Source: Oceanobacillus oncorhynchi (GTDB lineage: Bacteria; Bacillota; Bacilli; Bacillales; Amphibacillaceae). From it: a stretch of DNA of 64,000 nucleotides. The translations under genes were made by a program, and so were the position numbers. The notes beneath the pieces were generated by a model. It was not told where the DNA came from. It worked only from the letters and a program-made list of their open reading frames with translations, and made no database searches. The stretch covers positions 310,001-374,000 of the forward strand of contig NZ_CDGG01000001.1 in the NCBI RefSeq assembly GCF_000821065.1. Direction: 5' to 3'. Shown here piece after piece: positions 1 through 9,066 of this stretch (the stretch's first letter is position 1; each line of letters opens with the position of its first letter).

Positions 1-1
1 G

Positions 2-616
2 AATCTCATTTATATAACGATTGGCGAAGGTGTTGGTTCCGGCGTTATTGTAAACAACATGCTGTCCCGCGGTGAAAGTGGAGGAGCTGGTGAATTTGGC
101 CATACCAGTATTGATTATCATGGTGAGCTTTGCAGTTGTGGAAATAAAGGATGCATCGAAAATTATATAAGCTGGCCAGCTACATCGAAGAAAATAATGA
201 AAGAGATTGAGGCAGGAAAAGAAACTATTTTAACAACTTATTTAACAAGTGACAAGCTGTTTATTACCCCGTCTGAATTTGTTGAGGCAGTGCACACTGG
301 GGATGGCTTGGCTGTTGCAATTAATGATGAAATTGCTGAATACTTATCAGCGGGAGTAGTTAATTTAGTTCACCTCTTTAATCCGGAAGTAATTATATTA
401 GGTGGAGATGTTACCAACCAAAATCAAATATTGATAGACGCTGTACAGCAAAAAATCAAAGACAAAACGTTAAAAACGCTTTATCAAGATGTGGATATTA
501 CCACATCATCATTAGGAAAAGAATTTGAAATGGTTGGTGCTGCTTCTGTTTTACTTCAAGATAAATTTCAATTTAAGCTTACACATGACAATCGTGGATT
601 AAAAACAAATTTGTAG
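2..616 (+). CDS. ROK family protein (sugar kinase or regulator), 5' truncated by the window edge
   Basis: The open frame is already running at base 2, so the N-terminus lies outside the window. The visible part begins inside the phosphate-binding region (ITIGEGVGSG) and continues to the ROK zinc motif CSCGNKGCIEN near residue 47, followed by the C-terminal ROK region with LFNPEVIILGGDV. ROK proteins are either sugar kinases or, with an N-terminal winged helix, xylose/NagC-type repressors; the missing start prevents a choice. It stops 10 bp before a sugar isomerase gene and so heads, or lies inside, the sugar operon that runs to 7745. The family call is firm, the substrate unknown. Confidence 0.85.
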   Translation, partial: NLIYITIGEGVGSGVIVNNMLSRGESGGAGEFGHTSIDYHGELCSCGNKGCIENYISWPATSKKIMKEIEAGKETILTTYLTSDKLFITPSEFVEAVHTGDGLAVAINDEIAEYLSAGVVNLVHLFNPEVIILGGDVTNQNQILIDAVQQKIKDKTLKTLYQDVDITTSSLGKEFEMVGAASVLLQDKFQFKLTHDNRGLKTNL

Positions 617-626
617 GAGGAATCGT

Positions 627-1451
627 ATGTTAAAGGGTATTAATCAATGGTGTTATCCGGAAGAGACTAGTTTGGAGAAAGTACTGGAATATAGCAAAGA
701 AGCTGGTTTTGAAACAGTTGAATTAAATGTGAATCCCTCAGGTGGAATTGGTTTAACGGTGGACTCAAGTTCAGATGATGCCAAAAAAATTAAAAGTCTC
801 ATAGAAACATATGATTTGGAAATTAAAAGTATATCTACAGCATTATTATGGCAGTTTCCGTTATCTTCACCAGATGAGGCTGTCAGAGCACAGGGTAGAG
901 CCATCGTTGAAAAACAAATTGAATTAGCAACTGCAATGGATGTGGATACAGTACTTGTTGTACCAGGCATTGTATCTGAGGAAGTTACTTATGATCAATG
1001 CTATCAACGCAGTCAAAAGGAGCTGCGGAAAGTGTTGCCGCTGGCAGAAAAGCACCAGGTACATATAGGGATTGAAAATGTGTGGAATAAATTTTTACTT
1101 TCTCCGCTAGAGATGTCCCGTTATGTGGATGAATTAGATTCTGAATATGCTGGCGTATATTTTGATATAGGAAATGTTCTTCAGTTTGGTTATCCAGAGC
1201 AGTGGATACGAATTTTAGGCAGCCGCATCTGTAAAGTTCATGTCAAAGATTTCAATACAAGCGTGGGAAATATTACAGGATTTGTTCCGTTATTAGCTGG
1301 AGATGTTAATTGGCAGGCAGTTAGCAAAGCATTAAAAGAATTAGGTTATAAGGGTCCGCTTACCGCAGAATTATCTCCATATAAGCTGGATACGAAAGCA
1401 TTAGCAGACGATACTGCCAAACATATTGAATTAATTATTGACGCAGGTTGA
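627..1451 (+). CDS. Sugar phosphate isomerase/epimerase family protein (xylose-isomerase-like TIM barrel)
   Basis: 274 aa, preceded by AGGAGG five bases before the ATG. The sequence has the AP-endonuclease-2/xylose-isomerase-like TIM-barrel layout: an N-terminal strand-helix unit, the metal-ligand segment IGIENVWNKF about residue 150, YFDIGNVLQFG, then KVHVKDFN and the final glutamate strand LTAELSP. These glutamate, aspartate and histidine residues are the usual divalent-metal ligands. Proteins of this fold isomerise or epimerise free or keto sugars; IolE, IolI and IolH are relatives. It sits between a ROK gene and a Gfo/Idh/MocA dehydrogenase, typical for pathways that oxidise a sugar and then isomerise the keto product. 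Exact substrate unknown. Confidence 0.85.
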   Translation: MLKGINQWCYPEETSLEKVLEYSKEAGFETVELNVNPSGGIGLTVDSSSDDAKKIKSLIETYDLEIKSISTALLWQFPLSSPDEAVRAQGRAIVEKQIELATAMDVDTVLVVPGIVSEEVTYDQCYQRSQKELRKVLPLAEKHQVHIGIENVWNKFLLSPLEMSRYVDELDSEYAGVYFDIGNVLQFGYPEQWIRILGSRICKVHVKDFNTSVGNITGFVPLLAGDVNWQAVSKALKELGYKGPLTAELSPYKLDTKALADDTAKHIELIIDAG

Positions 1452-1460
1452 TAGGAGGAG

Positions 1461-2444
1461 ATGAAAATAAAGAAATTAAAAGCAGGGTTTATTGGAATAG
1501 GAGGAGTTGCAGCTACTCATTTAAATATTTTGAAAAAGCACAAAAGTGTAGATATTATTTCAGTCTGCGATATTGCCGAAGTAAATGCAGTTAGGGCAGC
1601 TGAAGAAATAGGAGCAAGAGCTTATACGGATGCGGATGATATGTTAGAAAAAGAAACGCTGGATGTTGTTTTCCTTTGTGTTCCACCATTTGCCCACAAA
1701 GACTTGGAGCAAAAAATAGTGAGAAAAGGAATTCATTTAATGGTTGAGAAACCTGTCGGGCTAAATATGAAAGAGGTGTACGCGAAACAGAAGGTTATTC
1801 GGAAATCAGGTGTTATTTGTGCTACAGGTTATTGCTTACGATACTTGGATACTGTGCAGAAGGCCAAAGAATATTTAGCAGGTAAAGAAATAGCTATGGT
1901 ACGCGGGTATTACCTATCTTCTTTTGTGGAAACTCCCTGGTACCGTACGATGTCAAAGTCAGGAGGACAATTGGTAGAGCAGGCTACACATATCGTGGAC
2001 CTTATTCGTTACTTAAACGGAGATTTTAAGAAGGTTTATGCCAATATGGCATTAAGAGTATCAGAGGATATTGAGAATATTGATATTCCAGATGTGAGTT
2101 CCGTCAACTTTACATTCGAAAATGGTGCTATTGGACATTTAGACTGTTCCTTCACTCAAAAGGATCATCGTATGGGCGTAGAATTATTAGGGAAGAATTT
2201 TCGCGTAATGATTGATGGAACAAAGCTTACTATCTTTGAAGAGGAGAATGTAATCACCTATAGTTCAGAAGTTGATTTCTATGAAGAACAAGATAATGCG
2301 TTTATTGAAGCGATTTTGACTGGAAGGACAGAAAACATTCTATCAGATTATACGAATGGCTTGAAAACTTTAGAGGCAACTCTGGCGGCTAATGAATCTC
2401 AAAAAACAGACAATGTAATTCCAATCACTAAAACAGGAAGCTGA
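1461..2444 (+). CDS. Gfo/Idh/MocA family NAD(P)-dependent oxidoreductase (first of three)
   Basis: 327 aa, ATG just behind GGAGGAG. The N-terminal Rossmann motif reads GFIGIGGVAATH, and the catalytic-lysine motif EKPVG is near residue 97. The C-terminal domain has the expected GGQLVEQATHIVDL segment with the conserved histidine. Family members are dehydrogenases of myo-inositol, glucose, 1,5-anhydro-sugars or glycosides. It follows the isomerase by 9 bp, so the two are co-transcribed. A gap of about 250 bp separates it from the ABC transporter genes. This copy and the two at 5758 and 6768 are divergent paralogues rather than a tandem duplication. Confidence 0.9.
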   Translation: MKIKKLKAGFIGIGGVAATHLNILKKHKSVDIISVCDIAEVNAVRAAEEIGARAYTDADDMLEKETLDVVFLCVPPFAHKDLEQKIVRKGIHLMVEKPVGLNMKEVYAKQKVIRKSGVICATGYCLRYLDTVQKAKEYLAGKEIAMVRGYYLSSFVETPWYRTMSKSGGQLVEQATHIVDLIRYLNGDFKKVYANMALRVSEDIENIDIPDVSSVNFTFENGAIGHLDCSFTQKDHRMGVELLGKNFRVMIDGTKLTIFEEENVITYSSEVDFYEEQDNAFIEAILTGRTENILSDYTNGLKTLEATLAANESQKTDNVIPITKTGS

Positions 2445-2540
2445 ATAAGTAATTCTGTTTTATCGAAGTGATAATCAATAGAGGCTGTCACCATGTTAAA
2501 AGATTTTGAAAGAGTGATTTAAAAGGTTATAAACGTATTT

Positions 2541-2554
2541 TGAAAGCGCTTCAC
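2541..2554 (+). promoter_or_regulatory. Possible cre-like or operator site upstream of the ABC importer
   Basis: TGAAAGCGCTTCA, almost a dyad around GCGC, resembles the CcpA-type cre consensus but is one base short in the right half. It lies about 140 bp upstream of the binding-protein gene in the only sizeable gap of the operon. CcpA or a local LacI-type regulator are both possible. Weak evidence. Confidence 0.35.
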
Positions 2555-2691
2555 AAAAGCGTGTGAATTTGCTATGAAGGAGGACATTCATTTTTTTCTG
2601 TCGAAGGCTGTGATTTGAAAATGCTGTCAAGCAAGTTGTGGCTCATTATATTCCTGGCAAAACATTATTAAACCCTTTTGGAGGAGATAGA

Positions 2692-3954
2692 ATGGGGAAA
2701 AGAGTATGCACCATATTTCTAATGATTACATTAGTCGGTATCTTAACAGGTTGTGGAAATGATACAGAAGGCGGCAGTAAAAAAACGCTGGAAGTAGCCT
2801 TGTGGGATGAAAACATAAGCGGTGCAGTGGATGCCTCTATTGAAGAATTTAATAAGGAGCATCCAGATGTTGAGGTGAACGTAACCTATACACCTTATGC
2901 CAACTATTTCACGAAATTACGAACCAGTATAGGGGGAGGGAGCGGACCAGATGTCTTTTGGATGAATGGACCTAATTTTTCTGAATATGCCTCTTATGGG
3001 CTAATCAAAGATTTGGAGCCATTTATTGAAGAAGATAGTGATTTTTCCAAGGATGCCTATTTCGATTCTATGATAGATTTATATTCTCATGAAGATCACT
3101 TATACGCTGCACCATATTTCTCGGATATTGTAGGTTTGTTTTATAATAAAAGACTATTTGATGAGGCTGGTCTGGAATATCCGGATGAAACCTGGACATG
3201 GGAGGATATTGAAGAAAAGGGAGATATCTTGGCTGATCAGGAGGAGGGAGTTTATGGATATACAGCCTATGTTGTAAGTAACCAGGCTGGCTATTATAAC
3301 TTAATTCCACAGGCTGGCGGCTACATGATTGATGAAGACAAGACCCATTCAGGTTTTAATTCACCAGAAGCGCAAGAAGCACTTACTTTTACACAGGATT
3401 TGATAGATAAGGGGATTTCACCATCTGTACAGACACAAATTGAAAACCATCCCCGCGATATGTTTATGTCAGGAATGATAGCAATGCATCCTGAAATCTC
3501 TGTGAACGCGGAGATGTTTTACAGTGAGCTTGGGGATGAGTTAGGAGTAGCTCCATTACCGGCAGGAAAGGAAGAGGGCTCTATTGCACATGGGATTGGC
3601 TGGGCTATGAATGGGGACACCGAGCAAGAAGAGTTGGCTTGGGATTTAATCAAGCATTTGACTGGCGAAAAAGGGAATCAGTTTATTGCTGAATCAGGCT
3701 TTAGTATCCCTGCGCAGGAATCCATGAGTGATTTATGGGTAGATTCCATGCCTGAATTGGATTTACAGGTATTTATCGACGCACAGGAAGTTTCATTTCC
3801 CTACCCTGTCTCCCAAAACACAATACAGTGGCAGGATATTGAGCAGGCAGAAATTCAAGGAGCATTTTTGGGCTATAAATCAATGAAGGAAGCTTTGGAC
3901 AATGTTGCCAGAGAGATGGATATCATCTTGGAATCAGAACAGATAAATGAATAA
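2692..3954 (+). CDS. Sugar ABC transporter substrate-binding lipoprotein (family 1)
   Basis: 420 aa. The frame is open from a GTG at 2638, but the ATG at 2692 is preferred because GGAGGA lies 8 bases ahead and it directly gives a lipoprotein signal peptide (basic MGKR, hydrophobic stretch, lipobox LTGC at about residue 20). The mature protein has the MalE/UgpB-like fold with FNKEHPDVEVNV and GGGSGPDVFWMNG early on. It captures a sugar outside the membrane for the two permeases that follow. No ATPase gene is present; such importers often share a general MsmX-type ATPase encoded elsewhere. Confidence 0.92.
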   Translation: MGKRVCTIFLMITLVGILTGCGNDTEGGSKKTLEVALWDENISGAVDASIEEFNKEHPDVEVNVTYTPYANYFTKLRTSIGGGSGPDVFWMNGPNFSEYASYGLIKDLEPFIEEDSDFSKDAYFDSMIDLYSHEDHLYAAPYFSDIVGLFYNKRLFDEAGLEYPDETWTWEDIEEKGDILADQEEGVYGYTAYVVSNQAGYYNLIPQAGGYMIDEDKTHSGFNSPEAQEALTFTQDLIDKGISPSVQTQIENHPRDMFMSGMIAMHPEISVNAEMFYSELGDELGVAPLPAGKEEGSIAHGIGWAMNGDTEQEELAWDLIKHLTGEKGNQFIAESGFSIPAQESMSDLWVDSMPELDLQVFIDAQEVSFPYPVSQNTIQWQDIEQAEIQGAFLGYKSMKEALDNVAREMDIILESEQINE

Positions 3955-3986
3955 AAATCTTTCTGTAAGAAGGGAGTTTCTAATGA

Positions 3987-4907
3987 ATGAGTGATTCAAA
4001 CGTGCTTATGAAACCGAAAAGAAGCAGGCGTAAGCGTAAGGAAGCGATGTGGGCTTATCTATTTATCGCTCCTGTTGTAATAGGGCTCTTCCTATTTTAT
4101 TTGATGCCGGCTCTTGCTTCTTTTGGCTTGTCTTTCACTAGCTGGAATGGGATTAACCCTCCCGAGTTTATTGGTTTGGACAACCTGATAAGGCTGGTTC
4201 AAACAGATTCTTTTATCAGAAGCATGGTTAACACACTCGTATTTACGCTGGTTTCCGTGCCGTTAGCGGTGATGCTGGCCACGGGGATTGCCATATTGCT
4301 GAATCAAAAAATTAAAGGAATGATCGTCTATAGAACCCTTTATTTTCTGCCGGTGGTAACGATGCCGGTTGCTGTTGGGATGGTCTGGAAGTGGTTATAC
4401 AACACAGATTATGGATTGCTTAATTATATACTAGGCTTACTCCATTTACCGCAGCCTGCATGGCTGTTCAATCCTAATATTGCGTTAATATCGGTTATTG
4501 TTGTGTATGTTTGGATGACAGTAGGAAACAACATTATTTTAATCCTGGCAGGTTTGCAGGGGATTTCAGAAACCTATTATGAAGCTGCCGAAATGGATGG
4601 CGCTTCAAAATTAAAACAATTATTTACGATAACCATTCCTCTGTTAACACCGACATTGTTCTTCGTGTTTATCACTGGAATAATCAGCTCTTTACAAGTG
4701 TTTGATCTGATATTCATCATGATCGGCGACAGCCATGTCTTATTAGAACCATTGCGTACACTTGTATATGGAGTTTATGAGTCAGGGTTTGAGTATTCGC
4801 AAATGGGCTATGCTTCTGCACAAGCATTTTTGCTGTTTTTAATGATACTACTCATTACTATTTTCCAGTTCGCGTTCCAAAAGAAATGGGTGCATTATGA
4901 CGGATAA
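3987..4907 (+). CDS. Sugar ABC transporter permease (MalF/UgpA type)
   Basis: 306 aa, six predicted membrane helices. The EAA loop that contacts the ATPase is EAAEMDGASKLKQLFTITIP near residue 200. An overlapping ATG four bases upstream (3983) runs into a stop after three codons, so 3987 is the real start, with AAGGGAG ahead. It pairs with the next gene to form the membrane channel of the importer. Confidence 0.93.
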   Translation: MSDSNVLMKPKRSRRKRKEAMWAYLFIAPVVIGLFLFYLMPALASFGLSFTSWNGINPPEFIGLDNLIRLVQTDSFIRSMVNTLVFTLVSVPLAVMLATGIAILLNQKIKGMIVYRTLYFLPVVTMPVAVGMVWKWLYNTDYGLLNYILGLLHLPQPAWLFNPNIALISVIVVYVWMTVGNNIILILAGLQGISETYYEAAEMDGASKLKQLFTITIPLLTPTLFFVFITGIISSLQVFDLIFIMIGDSHVLLEPLRTLVYGVYESGFEYSQMGYASAQAFLLFLMILLITIFQFAFQKKWVHYDG

Positions 4908-4921
4908 TAAGGAGGAAGCGT

Positions 4922-5734
4922 ATGAATAAGAAGTGGTTGATTCATTTGGTGCTGATTATTGGTGCAGTGATTATGGTAACACCATTTCTTTGGATGGTGT
5001 TAACTTCTCTAAAATCATTTGGAGAAGCAATGCAAGTGCCGATTACCATTTTTCCTGAAGAGTGGCTAGTAGAGAATTACCTTGACGTTTTTGCAAGTAT
5101 CGATATGATGAGATATTACTTTAATACGCTGATGGTCACCTTAGGAAGAACATTGGGACAGTTAATTTTGTGCTCATTGGCTGCATTTGCCTTTGCAAGA
5201 ATGGATTTTCCGGGAAAAAATGTCATATTTATTGTAGTCCTATCTGTTTTGATGGTGCCAATGCAAATTATTCTAATTCCAAACTACGGAATTTTAACGT
5301 CTCTGGGCTGGATTGACACCTTCTATGCTTTGATTGTTCCTGGTATGTTCAGCGCATTCGGCGTCTTCCTGTTAAGGCAATTTTTCTTAGGAATACCGAA
5401 AGAGCTGGATGAGGCGGCAACGATTGATGGGTGTTCCTTTTTTGGAATCTATTGGCGCATTATTTTGCCGAACGCGACACCAGGATTAATTGCATTAGGT
5501 ATATTTACGGTCCTCGCTTCTTGGAATGATTTTCTTTGGCCTTTAGTTATGACGAATTCAGAAGAAACGAGAATGCTGTCAGTAGGTATTGCAGCATTTC
5601 AGGGGCAATATTCGACGGATTATCCATTGCTGATGGCGAGTGCTGTACTGTCTACTATTCCGATGCTGATTATGTTTGTTCTTTTACAGAAACATCTAGT
5701 TTCAGGAATTGCTTTACAAGGCGTTAGAAGATAA
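4922..5734 (+). CDS. Sugar ABC transporter permease (MalG/UgpE type)
   Basis: 270 aa, six membrane helices, EAA loop ELDEAATIDGCSFFGIYWRI near residue 160. ATG behind AAGGAGG, 14 bp after the partner permease. It completes the importer begun at 2692. Known family; substrate unknown but, from the neighbours, a sugar or sugar derivative that is oxidised after entry. Confidence 0.93.
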   Translation: MNKKWLIHLVLIIGAVIMVTPFLWMVLTSLKSFGEAMQVPITIFPEEWLVENYLDVFASIDMMRYYFNTLMVTLGRTLGQLILCSLAAFAFARMDFPGKNVIFIVVLSVLMVPMQIILIPNYGILTSLGWIDTFYALIVPGMFSAFGVFLLRQFFLGIPKELDEAATIDGCSFFGIYWRIILPNATPGLIALGIFTVLASWNDFLWPLVMTNSEETRMLSVGIAAFQGQYSTDYPLLMASAVLSTIPMLIMFVLLQKHLVSGIALQGVRR

Positions 5735-5757
5735 TTAATAGAAAGAGGTGCACAAAA

Positions 5758-6771
5758 ATGAATATTTTAGTTTTAGGTGCAGGGACAATGGGAAATGCCC
5801 ACGCTGCTGCTTATACAGAAATGAAAGATGTAACATTATGTGGAATTGTTGATGTGAATTTTGAAAAGGCTGCTCAATTGGCTGACAAGTGTGGGACTAA
5901 AGCGTTTTCTTCTTATGAAGAAGCGAAGCAGCAGATTGTAGATATTGATGTCATATCTGTTTGTTTGCCTACCCCTTTACACAAAGAGACAGTCTTGCAA
6001 GCGGCGAGAGATAAATTTCACGTTATTTGCGAGAAGCCTTTGGCCCGCCATCTGGCTGATGCCAGAGAGATGATCGATTTCTGTGAACAGCAGGGAGTTC
6101 GCTTATTCGTAGGCCATGTGGTACGCTTTTTCCCAGAATATGTCCAGGCAAAAGAAGTAGTCGATTCACAAAAAATAGGCCAGCCGGTAATTGCAAGAAC
6201 AACGAGAGGAGGAGCATTTCCAAATGCCTCCAATGATTGGTATGCAAACTTTATTAAAAGCGGCGGTTTGATTTTAGACACAGTTATTCATGATTTTGAT
6301 TTTTTAAGATGGTGCTTTGGAGAAGTAGAGCGTGTATATGCAAAAACAAGCAGAGGAAGAGCGGCTGGAAAATTAGAATATTCCTTAATCACACTTCGGT
6401 TTGAGAACGGGGTGATTGCTCATGTGGAAGGCACCTGGGCACATCAGAACTTCCATACGAAGTTAGAAATTGCCGGAAAGGAAGGGATTATTCAACATGA
6501 TAGTACTTCAGCCAGCCCTGTTGTAGTAGAGAAAAGCGCATCAGTTGATGAGGTTGTAGGGGTAGCGGTTCCATCCAGCCCAACGCAGCATAGTCCATAT
6601 TATCTTGAAATAGAGCATTTTATTTCTTGTATTAAAGAAGGAAAGGAAGCGAGAGTGACCGCAGAAGACGCCTATAAAGCGCTAGAGATTTCATTAGCTG
6701 CTTTACAATCGATTGAGTCGGGAGAGCCGGTTTATCTTAAACAATATTCCAGTTTGGAGGGAGTAAAATGA
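5758..6771 (+). CDS. Gfo/Idh/MocA family oxidoreductase (second of three)
   Basis: 337 aa. Rossmann motif VLGAGTMGNAHAAAY at the N-terminus, CEKPLAR near residue 94, and GGLILDTVIHDFDFLRW near residue 170 carrying the conserved aspartate and histidine of the C-terminal domain. RBS AAAGAGGTG. Its stop overlaps the start of the next dehydrogenase by four bases (ATGA), indicating translational coupling. Of the three paralogues this one has the most canonical inositol-dehydrogenase-like nucleotide site. Confidence 0.9.
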   Translation: MNILVLGAGTMGNAHAAAYTEMKDVTLCGIVDVNFEKAAQLADKCGTKAFSSYEEAKQQIVDIDVISVCLPTPLHKETVLQAARDKFHVICEKPLARHLADAREMIDFCEQQGVRLFVGHVVRFFPEYVQAKEVVDSQKIGQPVIARTTRGGAFPNASNDWYANFIKSGGLILDTVIHDFDFLRWCFGEVERVYAKTSRGRAAGKLEYSLITLRFENGVIAHVEGTWAHQNFHTKLEIAGKEGIIQHDSTSASPVVVEKSASVDEVVGVAVPSSPTQHSPYYLEIEHFISCIKEGKEARVTAEDAYKALEISLAALQSIESGEPVYLKQYSSLEGVK

Positions 6772-7745
6772 AGGTAGGTATTATTAGTTTTGCTCATGGA
6801 CATGCGTATAGCTATGCAAATGCTTTAAACAATTTGCCGGAGATAGAGTTATATGGTATTGCTGATGAAGAAGAAGTGAGAGGGAAAGACGCAGCAGAAC
6901 AGTTTAATACCAAATACTTTTCGGATTATCATGACTTATTAAAGGAACCGATTGATGCTGTAATTATTACATCAGAGAATCAAAAACATTTTGAACACGT
7001 CAAAGCTGCAGCGAATCATAATAAGCATGTACTTTGCGAAAAACCTTTGTCTTCTAATGTGAAGGATGCGGAAGAAATGATTAAGATTTGCCGGGAAAAA
7101 GGCGTGATTTTACAAACGGCATTTCCGGTAAGATTTAATAAGCCTGTGCAAAATGCGAAACAAACGATAGACACGGGCGATTTAGGTAATATTATTGCCG
7201 TTAAAGGTACAAATAGAGGGACTAATCCTGGAGGATGGTTTGTGCAGAAAGAGAAATCTGGCGGAGGGGCAGTTATCGACCATACTGTTCATGTAGTCGA
7301 CCTTATTCGTTGGTTTACTAACGCAGAAGTAACAGAGGTGTATGCTGAAATAGATGATAAACTATCCGATGGGGAGATAGATGATACTGGGCTGTTAACC
7401 ATGGAATTTGATAACGGTATGTTTGCGACATTGGATTGCAGCTGGTCTCGTAATAAGGATTATCCAACTTGGGGAGACGTTACCTTAGAAATAATAGGAA
7501 CGAAAGGAACGCTCTCTGTGGATGCTTTTGCCCAGAAGCTGGATGTATATAGTTCAGAGGGCGTTAAATGGAATTTCTGGGGAGATGATATGGATGAGGG
7601 ATTGATAGAGAATTTTATCCAGGCTGTCAAAGAAAACAAAGATCCATTTATTACAGGAGAAGATGGATTAAGAGCTTTGGAAGTAGCTATGGCTGCCTAC
7701 CGCTCATCCGCTAGAAAAACCGCAGTAATGCTAAGTGAATTATGA
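6768..7745 (+). CDS. Gfo/Idh/MocA family oxidoreductase (third of three)
   Basis: 325 aa. The N-terminal glycine motif is atypical (GIISFAHGHAYSY), as in a known sub-branch of the family, while CEKPLSS and the GGAVIDHTVHVVDLIRW segment are intact. Start overlaps the previous stop by four bases, RBS GGAGGG. Last gene of the operon, followed by an inverted-repeat terminator. Two coupled dehydrogenases could act as a heteromer or oxidise successive carbons; this is inference. Confidence 0.9.
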   Translation: MKVGIISFAHGHAYSYANALNNLPEIELYGIADEEEVRGKDAAEQFNTKYFSDYHDLLKEPIDAVIITSENQKHFEHVKAAANHNKHVLCEKPLSSNVKDAEEMIKICREKGVILQTAFPVRFNKPVQNAKQTIDTGDLGNIIAVKGTNRGTNPGGWFVQKEKSGGGAVIDHTVHVVDLIRWFTNAEVTEVYAEIDDKLSDGEIDDTGLLTMEFDNGMFATLDCSWSRNKDYPTWGDVTLEIIGTKGTLSVDAFAQKLDVYSSEGVKWNFWGDDMDEGLIENFIQAVKENKDPFITGEDGLRALEVAMAAYRSSARKTAVMLSEL

Positions 7746-7756
7746 TTTTAATGCTG

Positions 7757-7793
7757 ACAAGACCTCACACATTCATTTTGTATGAGGTCTTGT
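7757..7793. terminator. Bidirectional terminator-like hairpin
   Basis: ACAAGACCTCA pairs perfectly with TGAGGTCTTGT across a 15-base loop, followed by TTTCACTTT. It lies between converging genes (sugar operon on plus, XRE-ImmA unit on minus). The T-tract is poor. Confidence 0.6.
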
Positions 7794-7845
7794 TTCACTT
7801 TAAGGAACTATAGAGAATTTCAGAAATTATAGACCTTATCGAGGA

Positions 7846-9042
7846 TTATCTTGTATGCGACGTAATCTCAGCAACATCAGCCAATTCAAAATCCTGCTTC
7901 TTCTGCAAGTACTGACTAAAAAAGCTTTCTTCCATCCCTGTTAGCTGGTAAAAGAAACCTATTTCAGCCATCCAATCGATATCCATCATACGCTGTATAT
8001 CAATGATACTGTTCTTCACAGCGTAATCCATAATGGATTTGATTTTCTGGGGTTTTTGGATAGGCAGTTCCTCATCCAGCGGTTCTTGCTTTAAATAACC
8101 TTTTCGATGAAGCGCGGCATAGAAGTTACGATGTTTTTTTGCATCTAAAAAGCCTAAATTCAATGCCTGATACCCTAAAACTTGAATAGATACAAGCCAT
8201 TTCTTCTTTAAATCGATATAAGCATCTGGGTTTGTTGGTCTAGCAATTGTCTGGAATTCTCCTTGCATTACATGTTCAGGAAGCAGAAAGGCTCCTGCAA
8301 ATTGGTTGGCTTCATTCTCTATCGCTTTATACTCTGTACGATCTAAGTTTGTAAACTCTACACGATAATGAAGTAATAAATGACCAAGTTCATGAGCAAT
8401 ATCAAAATTACGACGAGCAGCAGAACGTTTTAAATTTCCCAAAATAATAAAAGGTCTATCCTGTTTCGTCCATAAGCTATAGGCATCAATTTCTTTACCG
8501 ATGGCTTTTTCAAAAATAAAAACACCACTTTTTTCAATTAGGAACATCAGGTTGTTGTTCGTCATCTCATCAAGCCCTAGTTTTTTGCGTGCCAGATTAG
8601 CTGCTGCAGTTATTTGTTCTTGTCTACTCTCCGTTGCAGTATTTAAATCGTGAATAATCTCGTTTCTTAGCTGAATGATTTTCTGGGTTGGATAAGAAAT
8701 CTTATTGGATAAATAGTCTACGAATCGATCAAGAAATTCCATATGTTTTGCTTCGGTTTGTGTTTTGGACATCAGATTGATTTCTTTTGACCGATAAGCA
8801 ATATTCATCATGTTGATATTTGGCTGGTTATTCGCGTTTTGAAGTACATCCGTTTTATAAAAATATTTACTTTTCACGTGAAATATATTCTTTAAGTCAT
8901 TAACTATCTGCATTTTTGGTGACGTATAATTATTTTCGTATTGCCACACTGCCTGCTCCGTTATACCTAACATATCAGAGAGCTGTTTGCGTGAATATCC
9001 ATGCATCATACGTAAATTGGTTAGATTTTCACCCTGAAACAT
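7846..9042 (-). CDS. XRE-family repressor fused to ImmA/IrrE metallopeptidase domain
   Basis: 398 aa. Residues about 5-60 are a helix-turn-helix of the XRE type (MHGYSRKQLSDMLGITEQAV). Residues about 150-270 are a COG2856/ImmA domain with the zinc-protease motif HELGH at 217-221 and a likely third ligand in the following helix (ENEANQFAGAFLLP). RBS AAGGAGG. It is the second gene of a two-gene unit, 24 bp after an unknown 247-aa protein. This fused architecture is known from Xre-COG2856 toxin-antitoxin pairs and from phage/ICE regulators cleaved by ImmA. Likely role: autoregulator and antitoxin or protease switch; the domain call is firm, the role inferred. Confidence 0.88.
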   Translation of the reverse strand: MFQGENLTNLRMMHGYSRKQLSDMLGITEQAVWQYENNYTSPKMQIVNDLKNIFHVKSKYFYKTDVLQNANNQPNINMMNIAYRSKEINLMSKTQTEAKHMEFLDRFVDYLSNKISYPTQKIIQLRNEIIHDLNTATESRQEQITAAANLARKKLGLDEMTNNNLMFLIEKSGVFIFEKAIGKEIDAYSLWTKQDRPFIILGNLKRSAARRNFDIAHELGHLLLHYRVEFTNLDRTEYKAIENEANQFAGAFLLPEHVMQGEFQTIARPTNPDAYIDLKKKWLVSIQVLGYQALNLGFLDAKKHRNFYAALHRKGYLKQEPLDEELPIQKPQKIKSIMDYAVKNSIIDIQRMMDIDWMAEIGFFYQLTGMEESFFSQYLQKKQDFELADVAEITSHTR

Positions 9043-9066
9043 CTATTGCCCTCCTTGTCGTAAAAA

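Noticed and set aside
653..970. Minus-strand open frame of 105 codons inside the isomerase gene
   Set aside because: Antisense to a well-supported TIM-barrel gene, no ribosome site and no family resemblance.
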